Positions 1 through 6,978 of a stretch of DNA of 64,000 nt are shown one piece after another. Under the pieces are notes generated by a model. The model had not been told where the DNA came from. It ran no database searches and saw only the letters and a list, made by a program, of their open reading frames with translations. The translations under genes and the position numbers were made by a program. Each line of letters starts with the position of its first letter. Positions within the stretch are counted from its first letter, which is position 1. The stretch comes from Myxococcus xanthus (GTDB lineage: Bacteria > Myxococcota > Myxococcia > Myxococcales > Myxococcaceae). Location: contig NZ_CP017174.1 in assembly GCF_006402735.1 (NCBI RefSeq), positions 4,157,001 through 4,221,000 of the forward strand. The letters run 5' to 3'.

Positions 1-193
1 GATTGCCCGCCGCATGGCCACGGAGCTGCCGGTGGTCTGGCGCCACGCTTTCGAAGGCTGTGGCCACGCGCCGCACCTGGAAGCGCCGGAGGCCTATGCC
101 CGTGAAGTCCTCGGGTTCCTCCAGACGCCCTGGTACGAGGCCCCGCAGTTCGACAGCCCCATGACCGTGAGCGAGGGAAGGGTGACGTCGTGA
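1..193 (+). CDS. Alpha/beta-hydrolase, C-terminal end only (possibly MenH)
   Basis: Open frame from base 2 to the TGA at 191-193; the start lies outside the window. The 63 visible residues contain GCGHAPHLEAPEAYAREVLGFL-like features: a Gly-His pair followed by P-H-L-E-x-P, which is how the catalytic histidine region of alpha/beta-hydrolases ends. The stop overlaps the GTG of menA by four bases (GTGA), so it is translationally coupled to a menaquinone gene. From this context the likely role is MenH (2-succinyl-6-hydroxy-2,4-cyclohexadiene-1-carboxylate synthase), but the nucleophile elbow is not visible and a generic hydrolase is possible. Confidence 0.7.
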   Translation, partial: IARRMATELPVVWRHAFEGCGHAPHLEAPEAYAREVLGFLQTPWYEAPQFDSPMTVSEGRVTS

Positions 194-1113
194 GCACGTC
201 GGTTCCGGCGCCGGGCCCGCTGTCGGTGAAGCCCCGTCCCGGGGTGAAGCACTGGGTGATGGCGGCGCGTCCCAAGACGCTGACGGCGGCGCTGGTGCCG
301 GTGTTGGTGGGCACGGGGCTCGCGTTCGGCTCGGGCGTGGGGCGCCTGCTGCCCGCGCTGGCGGCGCTGCTGGGCGCGGTGCTCATCCAGATTGGCACCA
401 ACTTCATCAACGACTACTACGACTTCAAGAAGGGCGCCGACACGCACGAACGGCTGGGCCCTCAGCGCGTGACGCAGAGTGGCCTCATCGCGCCGGGCAC
501 CGTGCTGGCGGGCGCGGGTGTGTGCTTCGCGCTGGCCACGGCGGTGGGCCTGTACCTGGTGGCGGTGGGGGGCTGGCCCATCATCGCCATCGGCCTGGCG
601 TCGCTGCTGTGCGGCTACGCGTACACGGGCGGTCCCTTCCCCCTGGGCTACAACGGCCTGGGAGACGTGTTCGTCTTCATCTTCTTCGGCCTGGTGGCGG
701 TGACGGGGACCTACTACGTGCAGGCGGGGACGGTGGACCCCGCGGCGTGGTGGGCGGCGGTTCCCGTGGGGGCCAGCGGCACGATGCTCATCGTCGTCAA
801 CAACCTGCGCGACGTGACGACGGACGTGAAGGCTGGCAAGCGCACCCTGGCGGTCCGCTTCGGCACGGGCGTGGGGAAGGCGGAGTACATCCTGCTGCTG
901 GTGCTGTCGTACGCCACGCCCTTCGCGATGTACGCGCTGAAGCTGGCCAGCCCCTGGGTGTTCCTGTCCCTGCTGAGCCTGCCCCTGGCGGTTCCCCCGC
1001 TGCAGCGGGTGCTGAGGCAGGAGGGCGCGGCGCTGAATCCGGCCCTGGGGTCCACGGCCAGACTGCAGCTCGTGTTTGGAGTGCTGTTCGCGTTGGGCCT
1101 CTACCTGCGATGA
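190..1113 (+). CDS. menA: 1,4-dihydroxy-2-naphthoate polyprenyltransferase MenA
   Basis: UbiA-family membrane prenyltransferase that attaches the polyprenyl tail to 1,4-dihydroxy-2-naphthoate, giving demethylmenaquinone in the inner membrane. Both Asp-rich prenyl-diphosphate/Mg sites are present: NDYYDFKKGAD at residues 74-84 and RDVTTDVKAGK at 207-217. Several hydrophobic helices flank them. 307 residues is normal for MenA. The GTG start overlaps the upstream hydrolase stop; menC follows after 9 bases, so the genes form a tight men operon. Start chosen because it follows the overlap and leaves a plausible short cytoplasmic leader. Confidence 0.95.
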   Translation: MSTSVPAPGPLSVKPRPGVKHWVMAARPKTLTAALVPVLVGTGLAFGSGVGRLLPALAALLGAVLIQIGTNFINDYYDFKKGADTHERLGPQRVTQSGLIAPGTVLAGAGVCFALATAVGLYLVAVGGWPIIAIGLASLLCGYAYTGGPFPLGYNGLGDVFVFIFFGLVAVTGTYYVQAGTVDPAAWWAAVPVGASGTMLIVVNNLRDVTTDVKAGKRTLAVRFGTGVGKAEYILLLVLSYATPFAMYALKLASPWVFLSLLSLPLAVPPLQRVLRQEGAALNPALGSTARLQLVFGVLFALGLYLR

Positions 1114-1122
1114 TGTGAGTCC

Positions 1123-2283
1123 ATGCGGATTGCCCAGGTTTCGCTCATTCCCCTCCGGTTGGAGCTGCGCCAGCCCCTGAAGACGTCTCAAGGGGCGCAC
1201 GCGGTACGAGAAGGCTTCCTCGTTCGCGTCCTCGACGAGGAGGGGCGCGAAGGTCTGGGCGAAGCGATGCCGTTGCCGGCGTTCGGCACCGAGTCGCTCG
1301 AAGATTGTGGCGTGACGCTGAACGCCTGGCTGTCCGAGCTGAAGGGCCAGTTCCTGGGCGACTCGGTCCGGGCCATCGAGGACACGTTGTCGCCGTTCCC
1401 CCCTGCCGTGGCGCGAGGCGACGGCGTGCGCATCCGGGCACGTCAGGTGACGCCAGTGGGCCCCATGCCGGCCGCGGAACACGCGCTGGAGCTGGCGCTG
1501 CTGGACCTGCTCGCGCAACGCCAGGGTGTGCCGCTGTGTTGGCTGCTGGCGGAGGAGTCGCGGACGGAAGTGGCGGTGAACGCGCTGCTGGGCGCCGACA
1601 CCCCCGAGGCCCTGGCGGAAGAGGCCCGGCAGGCCGTGGCCGAGGGCTTCGGTACGTTGAAGCTGAAAGTCGCCGGCCGGCCGCTGGACGCCGACGAGGC
1701 GCGAGTGAAGGCCGTGCGCGACGCGGTAGGGCCGGACGTAAAGCTCCGGCTGGATGCGAACGGCGGCTGGTCCGAGCCCGACGCGAAGCGCGCCCTGGAC
1801 CGGCTGGGCTGGTACGGCCTGGAGTTGCTGGAGCAGCCCACGCCGCCGGAGGACCTCGCGGCACTCTGGCGCGTTCAGCGCCGCGCCCCCTGCACGGTGG
1901 CGGCGGACGAGTCCCTGGCTTCTCCCGATGCGCTGCGGGCTCTGCTGACGGTGGACCCGTTGCTAGGCGGTGGACCGGCGGTGGGCGCGGTGGTGTTGAA
2001 GCCCATGGTGCTGGGCGGACTGTTGCCGTGCCTCGTGGTCGCGATGCGCGCGGCGCGGCTCGGAATGCAGGCCTATGTCACCAGCTCCATTGATGGCGTG
2101 GTGGCTCGGGCTGGCGCGGCACATCTCGCGGCGGCACTGCCATCCGGAGCGCTGGCCTCCGGGCTCGCGGTGGGGCGCTTGCTGGCGAAGGAGCCGGAAG
2201 GTCATCCGTACCATCCGCAGCGAGGCGTCATTCGCCTGTCGAGCACCCCGGGGCTCGGACTGAACTCCCAGTCACTGGTGTGA
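1123..2283 (+). CDS. menC: o-Succinylbenzoate synthase MenC (enolase superfamily)
   Basis: Dehydrates SHCHC to o-succinylbenzoate in menaquinone synthesis. Enolase-superfamily catalytic set is visible: K180-x-K182 on the second strand, metal ligands D211 (LDANGGW), E237 (LEQPT) and D262 (AADES), and the second catalytic lysine K293 (VLKPMVLGG). Length of 386 residues fits the family. Other members of the superfamily (muconate cycloisomerase, dipeptide epimerase) share these motifs; the position between menA and menE decides for MenC. The stop overlaps the first possible codons of menE. Confidence 0.93.
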   Translation: MRIAQVSLIPLRLELRQPLKTSQGAHAVREGFLVRVLDEEGREGLGEAMPLPAFGTESLEDCGVTLNAWLSELKGQFLGDSVRAIEDTLSPFPPAVARGDGVRIRARQVTPVGPMPAAEHALELALLDLLAQRQGVPLCWLLAEESRTEVAVNALLGADTPEALAEEARQAVAEGFGTLKLKVAGRPLDADEARVKAVRDAVGPDVKLRLDANGGWSEPDAKRALDRLGWYGLELLEQPTPPEDLAALWRVQRRAPCTVAADESLASPDALRALLTVDPLLGGGPAVGAVVLKPMVLGGLLPCLVVAMRAARLGMQAYVTSSIDGVVARAGAAHLAAALPSGALASGLAVGRLLAKEPEGHPYHPQRGVIRLSSTPGLGLNSQSLV

Positions 2284-2342
2284 TGGCTCGACGCACGGGA
2301 GCCCAGGGATTGGCCTCCGTTAATGAAGCCCAAGGTGACGGA

Positions 2343-3791
2343 ATGTCGGTCCTGCTGTGTCCCATTCGAGTAGGCGCTCGTCATCAGCCCGAGGCGGAGG
2401 CCCTGACGTTCGCGGGCCGCTCCTGGTCCTACGAAGCGCTGGATGCGGAAGTCTCCCGATGGGTGGCCGCACTCGAAGCGGAGGGCGTCGGAGCTTCGGA
2501 CCGGGTGGCGTCGCTCGCGACGAACCACGTCGCCTCCGTGTGCCTCTTCTGGGCGCTGGGCCGGCTGGGCGCGGTGTTGGCGCCGCTCAATGCCCGGCTC
2601 ACGTCCGCGGAGCTGGCGCCCATGGTGGAGGACATCCAGCCCCGTTTGAAGCTGGCGCTGGGAACCCTGGTGGAGAGGCTCCCTGGAGCCCGGCCACTCG
2701 AGTCCTTCGCGGAGGCTGTCTCCACGGGGTCTTCGACGTGCCAGCCCCTGGAAGAGTCGTCGCCCCGGGTCGTGCTCTTCACCAGCGGGACAACGGGCCG
2801 GCCCAAGGGAGCGGTCCTCACAGAAGGCAACTTCCGGGCGTCTTCACGGGCGTCCGCGGCCAACCTGGGGGCGCATCCAGCCCCGCGTTGGCTGGGCACA
2901 TTGCCGCTCTTCCACGTGGGGGGCATCGCCATGCTCACTCGCACTGCCTACGAGGGAGGCTGCCTCGTCCTGCACGAACGCTTCGACGCCGATGCGGCCA
3001 ACAGGGCCATCGACGGGGAGGGCGTGTCCCACGCGAGCCTCGTGGCCACGACGCTGGAGCGAGTGCTGGACGCTCGAGGGGACCGGCGCATGCCGGACTC
3101 CTTTGCATTGGCGCTGATAGGCGGAGGTCCGGTGCCGGTGCCCCTCCTCGCACGAGCGAGGGCCGCGGGCCTGCGAGCTCTTCAGACGTACGGCCTGACG
3201 GAGGCCTGCTCACAAGTAACGACCGAGCGCCCCGACAAAGCGGACGGCCGCACCGCCGGCGTCCCGTTGCCGGGTGTCGAGGTGCGCATCGTCGGCGTGG
3301 GGGGCGAAGTCCTCGGCGCAGGGGTGGAGGGCGACATCGAGATACGCGCGCCCACGGTGATGGCCGGGTACTGGCAGCGCCCGGAGGCCACCCATGAGGC
3401 GGTTCGGGGCGGCTGGCTGCGCACGAAGGACGTCGGTGTGTTGGATGCTTGGGGGCGGCTCACCGTGCTGTCACGCCGCACGGACCTCATCGTCCGAGGT
3501 GGGGAGAACATCTACCCGGCGGAGGTGGAAGCGGTGCTCGTCAATCACCCCGCGGTGCAGGAAGCCGCCGTGGTGGGCTTCCCGGACGACCGCTGGGGCG
3601 AAGTGCCCGTGGCCTTCATCGCCCCGCGCCCGGGGCAGTCGCAACCCGGGAAAGAGGCACTGGCGGCGTGGTGCCGTCAGTCCCTGGCGGGCTTCAAGAC
3701 GCCCGCGCGATTCGTCTGGGTGGACGCGCTGCCTCGCAACGCCATGGGGAAGGTGGAGCGCACCGTCCTGAGACGGCACGCCCTCCGCTGA
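2343..3791 (+). CDS. menE: o-Succinylbenzoate-CoA ligase MenE
   Basis: ANL-superfamily ligase that adenylates o-succinylbenzoate and transfers it to CoA. The P-loop-like signature TSGTTGRPKG lies at about residues 145-155, the YGLTEA motif follows, then the hinge/C-domain motifs RTDLIVRGGENIYP and a terminal NAMGKVER containing the catalytic lysine. The frame is open from a GTG at 2280 that overlaps the menC stop; I chose ATG 2343 because the family homology begins there and AAGGTGACGGA stands just before it. If the upstream start is used, 21 poorly conserved residues are added. Last gene of the men cluster here. Confidence 0.92.
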   Translation: MSVLLCPIRVGARHQPEAEALTFAGRSWSYEALDAEVSRWVAALEAEGVGASDRVASLATNHVASVCLFWALGRLGAVLAPLNARLTSAELAPMVEDIQPRLKLALGTLVERLPGARPLESFAEAVSTGSSTCQPLEESSPRVVLFTSGTTGRPKGAVLTEGNFRASSRASAANLGAHPAPRWLGTLPLFHVGGIAMLTRTAYEGGCLVLHERFDADAANRAIDGEGVSHASLVATTLERVLDARGDRRMPDSFALALIGGGPVPVPLLARARAAGLRALQTYGLTEACSQVTTERPDKADGRTAGVPLPGVEVRIVGVGGEVLGAGVEGDIEIRAPTVMAGYWQRPEATHEAVRGGWLRTKDVGVLDAWGRLTVLSRRTDLIVRGGENIYPAEVEAVLVNHPAVQEAAVVGFPDDRWGEVPVAFIAPRPGQSQPGKEALAAWCRQSLAGFKTPARFVWVDALPRNAMGKVERTVLRRHALR

Positions 3792-3819
3792 CCCACGGGG
3801 GTGGGGCGGGCGCCCTGTC

Positions 3820-4032
3820 TCAGCACTCCGAGATCGGGTGGCCCCAGGGGTTGGTCCGCGGGAACTGCCGCAGGACGGTGCTCAGCCGGCAGGTGGCCGA
3901 CACGGTGGTGGCAGCCCCGGACCGACGGGAGGCCTGCGGGCCCCGGTGCTCGAAGGTACCCAGTCGGGCCGCCTGCATCGCCAGTTGCTTTTCGACCTCC
4001 GGGGACCAACGGGAGAACTCAAGCCATTCCAT
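3820..4032 (-). CDS. Small protein of unknown function
   Basis: A 70-residue frame, ATG at 4032, preceded by a near-perfect Shine-Dalgarno AAGGAG seven bases upstream, which is the main reason to accept it. The product begins MEWLEFSRWSPEVEKQLAMQ and has an amphipathic, charged first half and a Ser/Thr/Arg-rich second half; no signal peptide, membrane segment or known motif. It lies alone, convergent with menE (28 bases from the menE stop). I do not recognise it; it could be a lineage-specific small protein. A longer in-frame start at 4068 exists but has no ribosome site. Confidence 0.5.
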   Translation of the reverse strand: MEWLEFSRWSPEVEKQLAMQAARLGTFEHRGPQASRRSGAATTVSATCRLSTVLRQFPRTNPWGHPISEC

Positions 4033-4524
4033 GTGCGTGCTCCTTCGCGCCGCAGTGTTCGGGCACATCCGACCTCTTCAAGTCGCGAAAATCACGACGC
4101 CGCGCGTTGAAGCCGGCGACCAGTGGCGATTTCCCGACAAGGGTCGCCGTCTCAACCCGGGGACGTGGTCGCCATCTTTCAAAAGCCACTCCGGGATGTC
4201 GTGTTCCCGCGCGGCCGCCTGCCCTCCGAGGAGGGGCCTGCATTTCCTGCGCGGACCTGGGACACGTGGACATTCTTGCGCCGTCCGCGTCGTGCCCTCG
4301 TCGTGATTGCTGATACGGCTGCAACCTTTCACTCCCAAGGTCAAAACTCAAACATGCAAGGATTTCCACACCCAACGTTGAAGAGTTGAAGAGACAACGC
4401 AGGGGGAGGGTGGGGAATGACGCCGGCTTCCGAGTGAAAACAGGACATTCCAGGTCGTGGCTGATTTTGATATCGAAATGACTCAAAGGCAGCTCAGCAC
4501 ACGTACTCGCAACGGGAGGGAGAG
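4033..4524. other. Intergenic region with a candidate operator
   Basis: About 490 bases between the small reverse gene and the FAD hydroxylase. Overlapping frames here lack ribosome sites and look like chance GC-rich frames. The part from about 4300 on is less GC-rich than the surroundings and should hold the promoter of the downstream monooxygenase. It includes ATTTTGATATCGAAAT (4464-4479), a 16-base palindrome centred on GATATC with one mismatched pair, about 46 bases before the start codon. No convincing -35/-10 pair was found. Confidence 0.4.
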
Positions 4525-6150
4525 ATGGCTCCGGAGTCCGTTGATGTCATCATCGTGGGTAGTGGTCCGGTGGGAGCGATGGCGGCGAATCTCCTGGGAC
4601 AGCAGGGGATTCGGACGCTGGTGGTGGAGCGTGAAGTCACGCCTCATGGCCAGTCCCGCGCCATCAGCGTGGATGACGAGGGCCAGCGCATCTTCCAGTC
4701 CGCGGGGCTGGTGGGCGACCTGGGCGCGGGCTTCTATCCGTGCAAGCGGCTGCAATACCTGAATGACTCGCTGCGCTCGCTGGCGGAGGTGGACTTCACC
4801 CGGTTGGACCGGCCGTTCGGCTACGTGCCCGCGGCCTTCTTCCAGCAGCCGCGCATGGAGGCGGTGCTTCGTCAGGGACTGAAGCGCTTTCCGCATGTGG
4901 ACCTGTGGCTGGGCCACGAGGTGGAGTCCTTCGTCCAGGATGAAGACGGAGTCACCGCTCGCGTGAAGGAGGTCGCGGGGGAGCGCGCCGTCAATGTGCG
5001 CGCGCGCTTCCTGCTCGCGTGCGACGGCTCGCACAGCTCCATCCGCCGGCGGCTGGGCCTGAAGCTCGTGGGGACGACGGCGCTGGAGCACTCGCTGGCC
5101 ATCACCGTGAAGGCGTCCTCACCCGAGCCCGACTTCACCAGCTACCTGTGCGGTCCCGTGCGCCGGGGGTTCATCGCCCGCACCGCGCCGAACGAGATTC
5201 GCTTCGACATCATCCTGGAGCCGGATGCGGACCTGAAGGCGGCGCGCTCGCCCGAAAACGTGCGGCGGCTGATTGGCTACTACCTGGACCCGGATTCGGT
5301 GGAGCTGGAGTCCGTCAAGATCTTCTCGTACCACAGCCGCATGTCCGAGCAGTGGCGGGTAGGCCGCGTGTTCCTCCTGGGCGACGCGGCGCACCTGATG
5401 CCGCCGTTCCTGGGGCAGGGGCTCTGCGCGGGCCTCCGGGACGCGGCGAACCTGACCTGGAAGCTCGGGCTGGTGCTCTCGGGCGCGGCGGATGCGTCGC
5501 TGCTCGACACCTACGAGGAAGAGCGGCGTGGCCACGTGTCGGAGGTGATTCGCGGCTCGGACGCCATGGGCCGGGTGATGATGTCGGGCGGGCGGGTGAT
5601 GGCTCGCGTCCGCAACGCGCTCATCCAGGTGATGTACCGGCTGCCGGTGACGGGCGACTTCATCCGCGACTACAAGGTGAAGCCGCAGATGCCGCTGCGC
5701 CGGGGCTTCATGCACGGCGCCCAACGCGAGAAGGGGGACGTGCCGGAAGGCTCCTACTTCCCGCAGCCACGCGTGGAGCGGCCCGACGGGGAGACGGCGC
5801 TGCTGGATGACTGCCTGGGCGAGGGTTTCGTGGTGCTGACGCGTCCAGGCGCCTCTCAGGAGGCCCAGCGCGAGGCACTGGCCCTGGCGGACGAACTCGG
5901 GGCACGCTGGTGGCAGGTGGCCGCGGCGGACCGCGCGGGAAGTGGCGGGCCGGACACGCTGGTGGACCTGGACGGCCGGCTGGGCGCCTGGTTCGCGCAG
6001 TACGCGGCCGACCTCGTGGTGCTCCGGCCGGACCGCTACGTGTTCGGCGTCGCAGGGGGTGGCAAGCGGGGCCACCTCCTGGGCTCGCTCAAGGGCCGCG
6101 TCCGCCCTCACTCGCGTCCGAAAGGCGCGGAGGTCCGGCGGGCGGGCTGA
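4525..6150 (+). CDS. FAD-dependent aromatic-ring hydroxylase (MhpA/PHBH-like)
   Basis: Group A flavoprotein monooxygenase that would hydroxylate a phenolic substrate using NAD(P)H and O2. Visible: N-terminal FAD dinucleotide motif GSGPVG (12-17) with the acidic strand end VVERE, the LLACDGSHSSIR (DG) motif that binds FAD and NAD(P)H, and the GDAAHLMPPFLGQG (GD) motif near residue 286. A C-terminal thioredoxin-like region (about 420-520) is as in MhpA and phenol hydroxylases. Start preceded by GGGAGGGAGAG. No ring-cleavage gene is adjacent, so the substrate cannot be assigned; a role in tailoring of a secondary metabolite is equally possible. Confidence 0.88.
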   Translation: MAPESVDVIIVGSGPVGAMAANLLGQQGIRTLVVEREVTPHGQSRAISVDDEGQRIFQSAGLVGDLGAGFYPCKRLQYLNDSLRSLAEVDFTRLDRPFGYVPAAFFQQPRMEAVLRQGLKRFPHVDLWLGHEVESFVQDEDGVTARVKEVAGERAVNVRARFLLACDGSHSSIRRRLGLKLVGTTALEHSLAITVKASSPEPDFTSYLCGPVRRGFIARTAPNEIRFDIILEPDADLKAARSPENVRRLIGYYLDPDSVELESVKIFSYHSRMSEQWRVGRVFLLGDAAHLMPPFLGQGLCAGLRDAANLTWKLGLVLSGAADASLLDTYEEERRGHVSEVIRGSDAMGRVMMSGGRVMARVRNALIQVMYRLPVTGDFIRDYKVKPQMPLRRGFMHGAQREKGDVPEGSYFPQPRVERPDGETALLDDCLGEGFVVLTRPGASQEAQREALALADELGARWWQVAAADRAGSGGPDTLVDLDGRLGAWFAQYAADLVVLRPDRYVFGVAGGGKRGHLLGSLKGRVRPHSRPKGAEVRRAG

Positions 6151-6174
6151 AACGCGGGGGAACGGAAAACAACA

Positions 6175-6194
6175 GGCGCCCGGGCCGGGGCGCC
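6175..6194. terminator. Hairpin between convergent genes
   Basis: GGCGCCC (6175-6181), six-base loop, GGGCGCC (6188-6194), in the 75-base gap between the converging hydroxylase and diiron-enzyme genes. No T-tract on either side, so termination activity is inferred from position and stem strength. Confidence 0.4.
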
Positions 6195-6225
6195 ACACGA
6201 CCGCGAAGTGGGGCCGCGGGGAGGC

Positions 6226-6978
6226 TCAGGCCGCGGCGGCGGACTGGACCAGCTTCCCGGCGCGCTCCACGCAGTCGCCCATGAAGCGCAGGTAGATGTC
6301 GAGCGCGCTGGCGCCCGTCTTGGCGATGATGGGCGCCTTGTCCGGCACCTGCGACAGGAGCTTGTTGAGCATCACCTCGTTGAGCGCGGTGTGACCCACG
6401 TCAATCTCCGTGTGCTCCTTGAGGAAGGACATGCCCTGGAGGATTTCCTCGCCACAGACGCGCTTGGCCTGCTCGAGAATCACGGGGCCGAGCACCGTCG
6501 ACAGGCCCTCGATTTCGTACTCGATGGCCACCTGCGCGGCGGGCATCTCACCGGTGATGGTGTTCTCGTGAATCTCCCGGTACTCCTTCATCGCCTCCGT
6601 GGGCGGCTGGGCGATGAGCTCCTCGGCGTTCAGCTTGGGGCTGCGGCGCTCGTTCCACCGGGCCACCAGGTGCTTGGTGTCCTCGACCATCATCAGATGG
6701 TGGCCTGCCTCGTGCTTGGCGTGGGCGATGAGCTTCTGGCCCACGTCGTCCAGTCCCACCTTCACGGTGGCCTCACCGGCGCGGCGAATCCACCCGTCCA
6801 CTGGCTCCGTCATGTAGACGCCCAGCGAGTTCCAGGTGATGAGGAAGGCCTCGAAGAGCGCGGGGTCCGCCTTGTCGTCCAGCAGCACCTTCAGCCGGGG
6901 GTCCGTCTTGATGCGCTCACGGGTGGCAGTCAGGTTCGGCGTGTACAGCTCCTCCACGAGTTGCTTGCTCATATTCAT
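6226..6978 (-). CDS. Haem-oxygenase-like (TenA/HDO superfamily) putative diiron enzyme
   Basis: 250-residue all-alpha protein with the ligand pattern of haem-oxygenase-like dimetal oxidases: His/Glu cluster KHEAGHH (88-94), Glu pair in EYEIEG (153-158) and the C-terminal H189-x3-D193-x2-H196. Known HDO members (UndA, CADD, SznF) use such sites to activate O2 for oxidative C-C or N-oxygenation chemistry; substrate cannot be predicted here. The ATG overlaps the stop of the upstream PilZ gene by one base (TAATG), so the two are translationally coupled. A second ATG two codons later is possible. Could alternatively be a TenA-like thiaminase, but no thiamine genes are nearby. Confidence 0.75.
   Translation of the reverse strand: MNMSKQLVEELYTPNLTATRERIKTDPRLKVLLDDKADPALFEAFLITWNSLGVYMTEPVDGWIRRAGEATVKVGLDDVGQKLIAHAKHEAGHHLMMVEDTKHLVARWNERRSPKLNAEELIAQPPTEAMKEYREIHENTITGEMPAAQVAIEYEIEGLSTVLGPVILEQAKRVCGEEILQGMSFLKEHTEIDVGHTALNEVMLNKLLSQVPDKAPIIAKTGASALDIYLRFMGDCVERAGKLVQSAAAA

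Noticed and set aside
4019..4486. 155-residue reverse frame before the FAD hydroxylase
   Set aside because: No ribosome site or motif, and it runs through the promoter-like AT-rich region.
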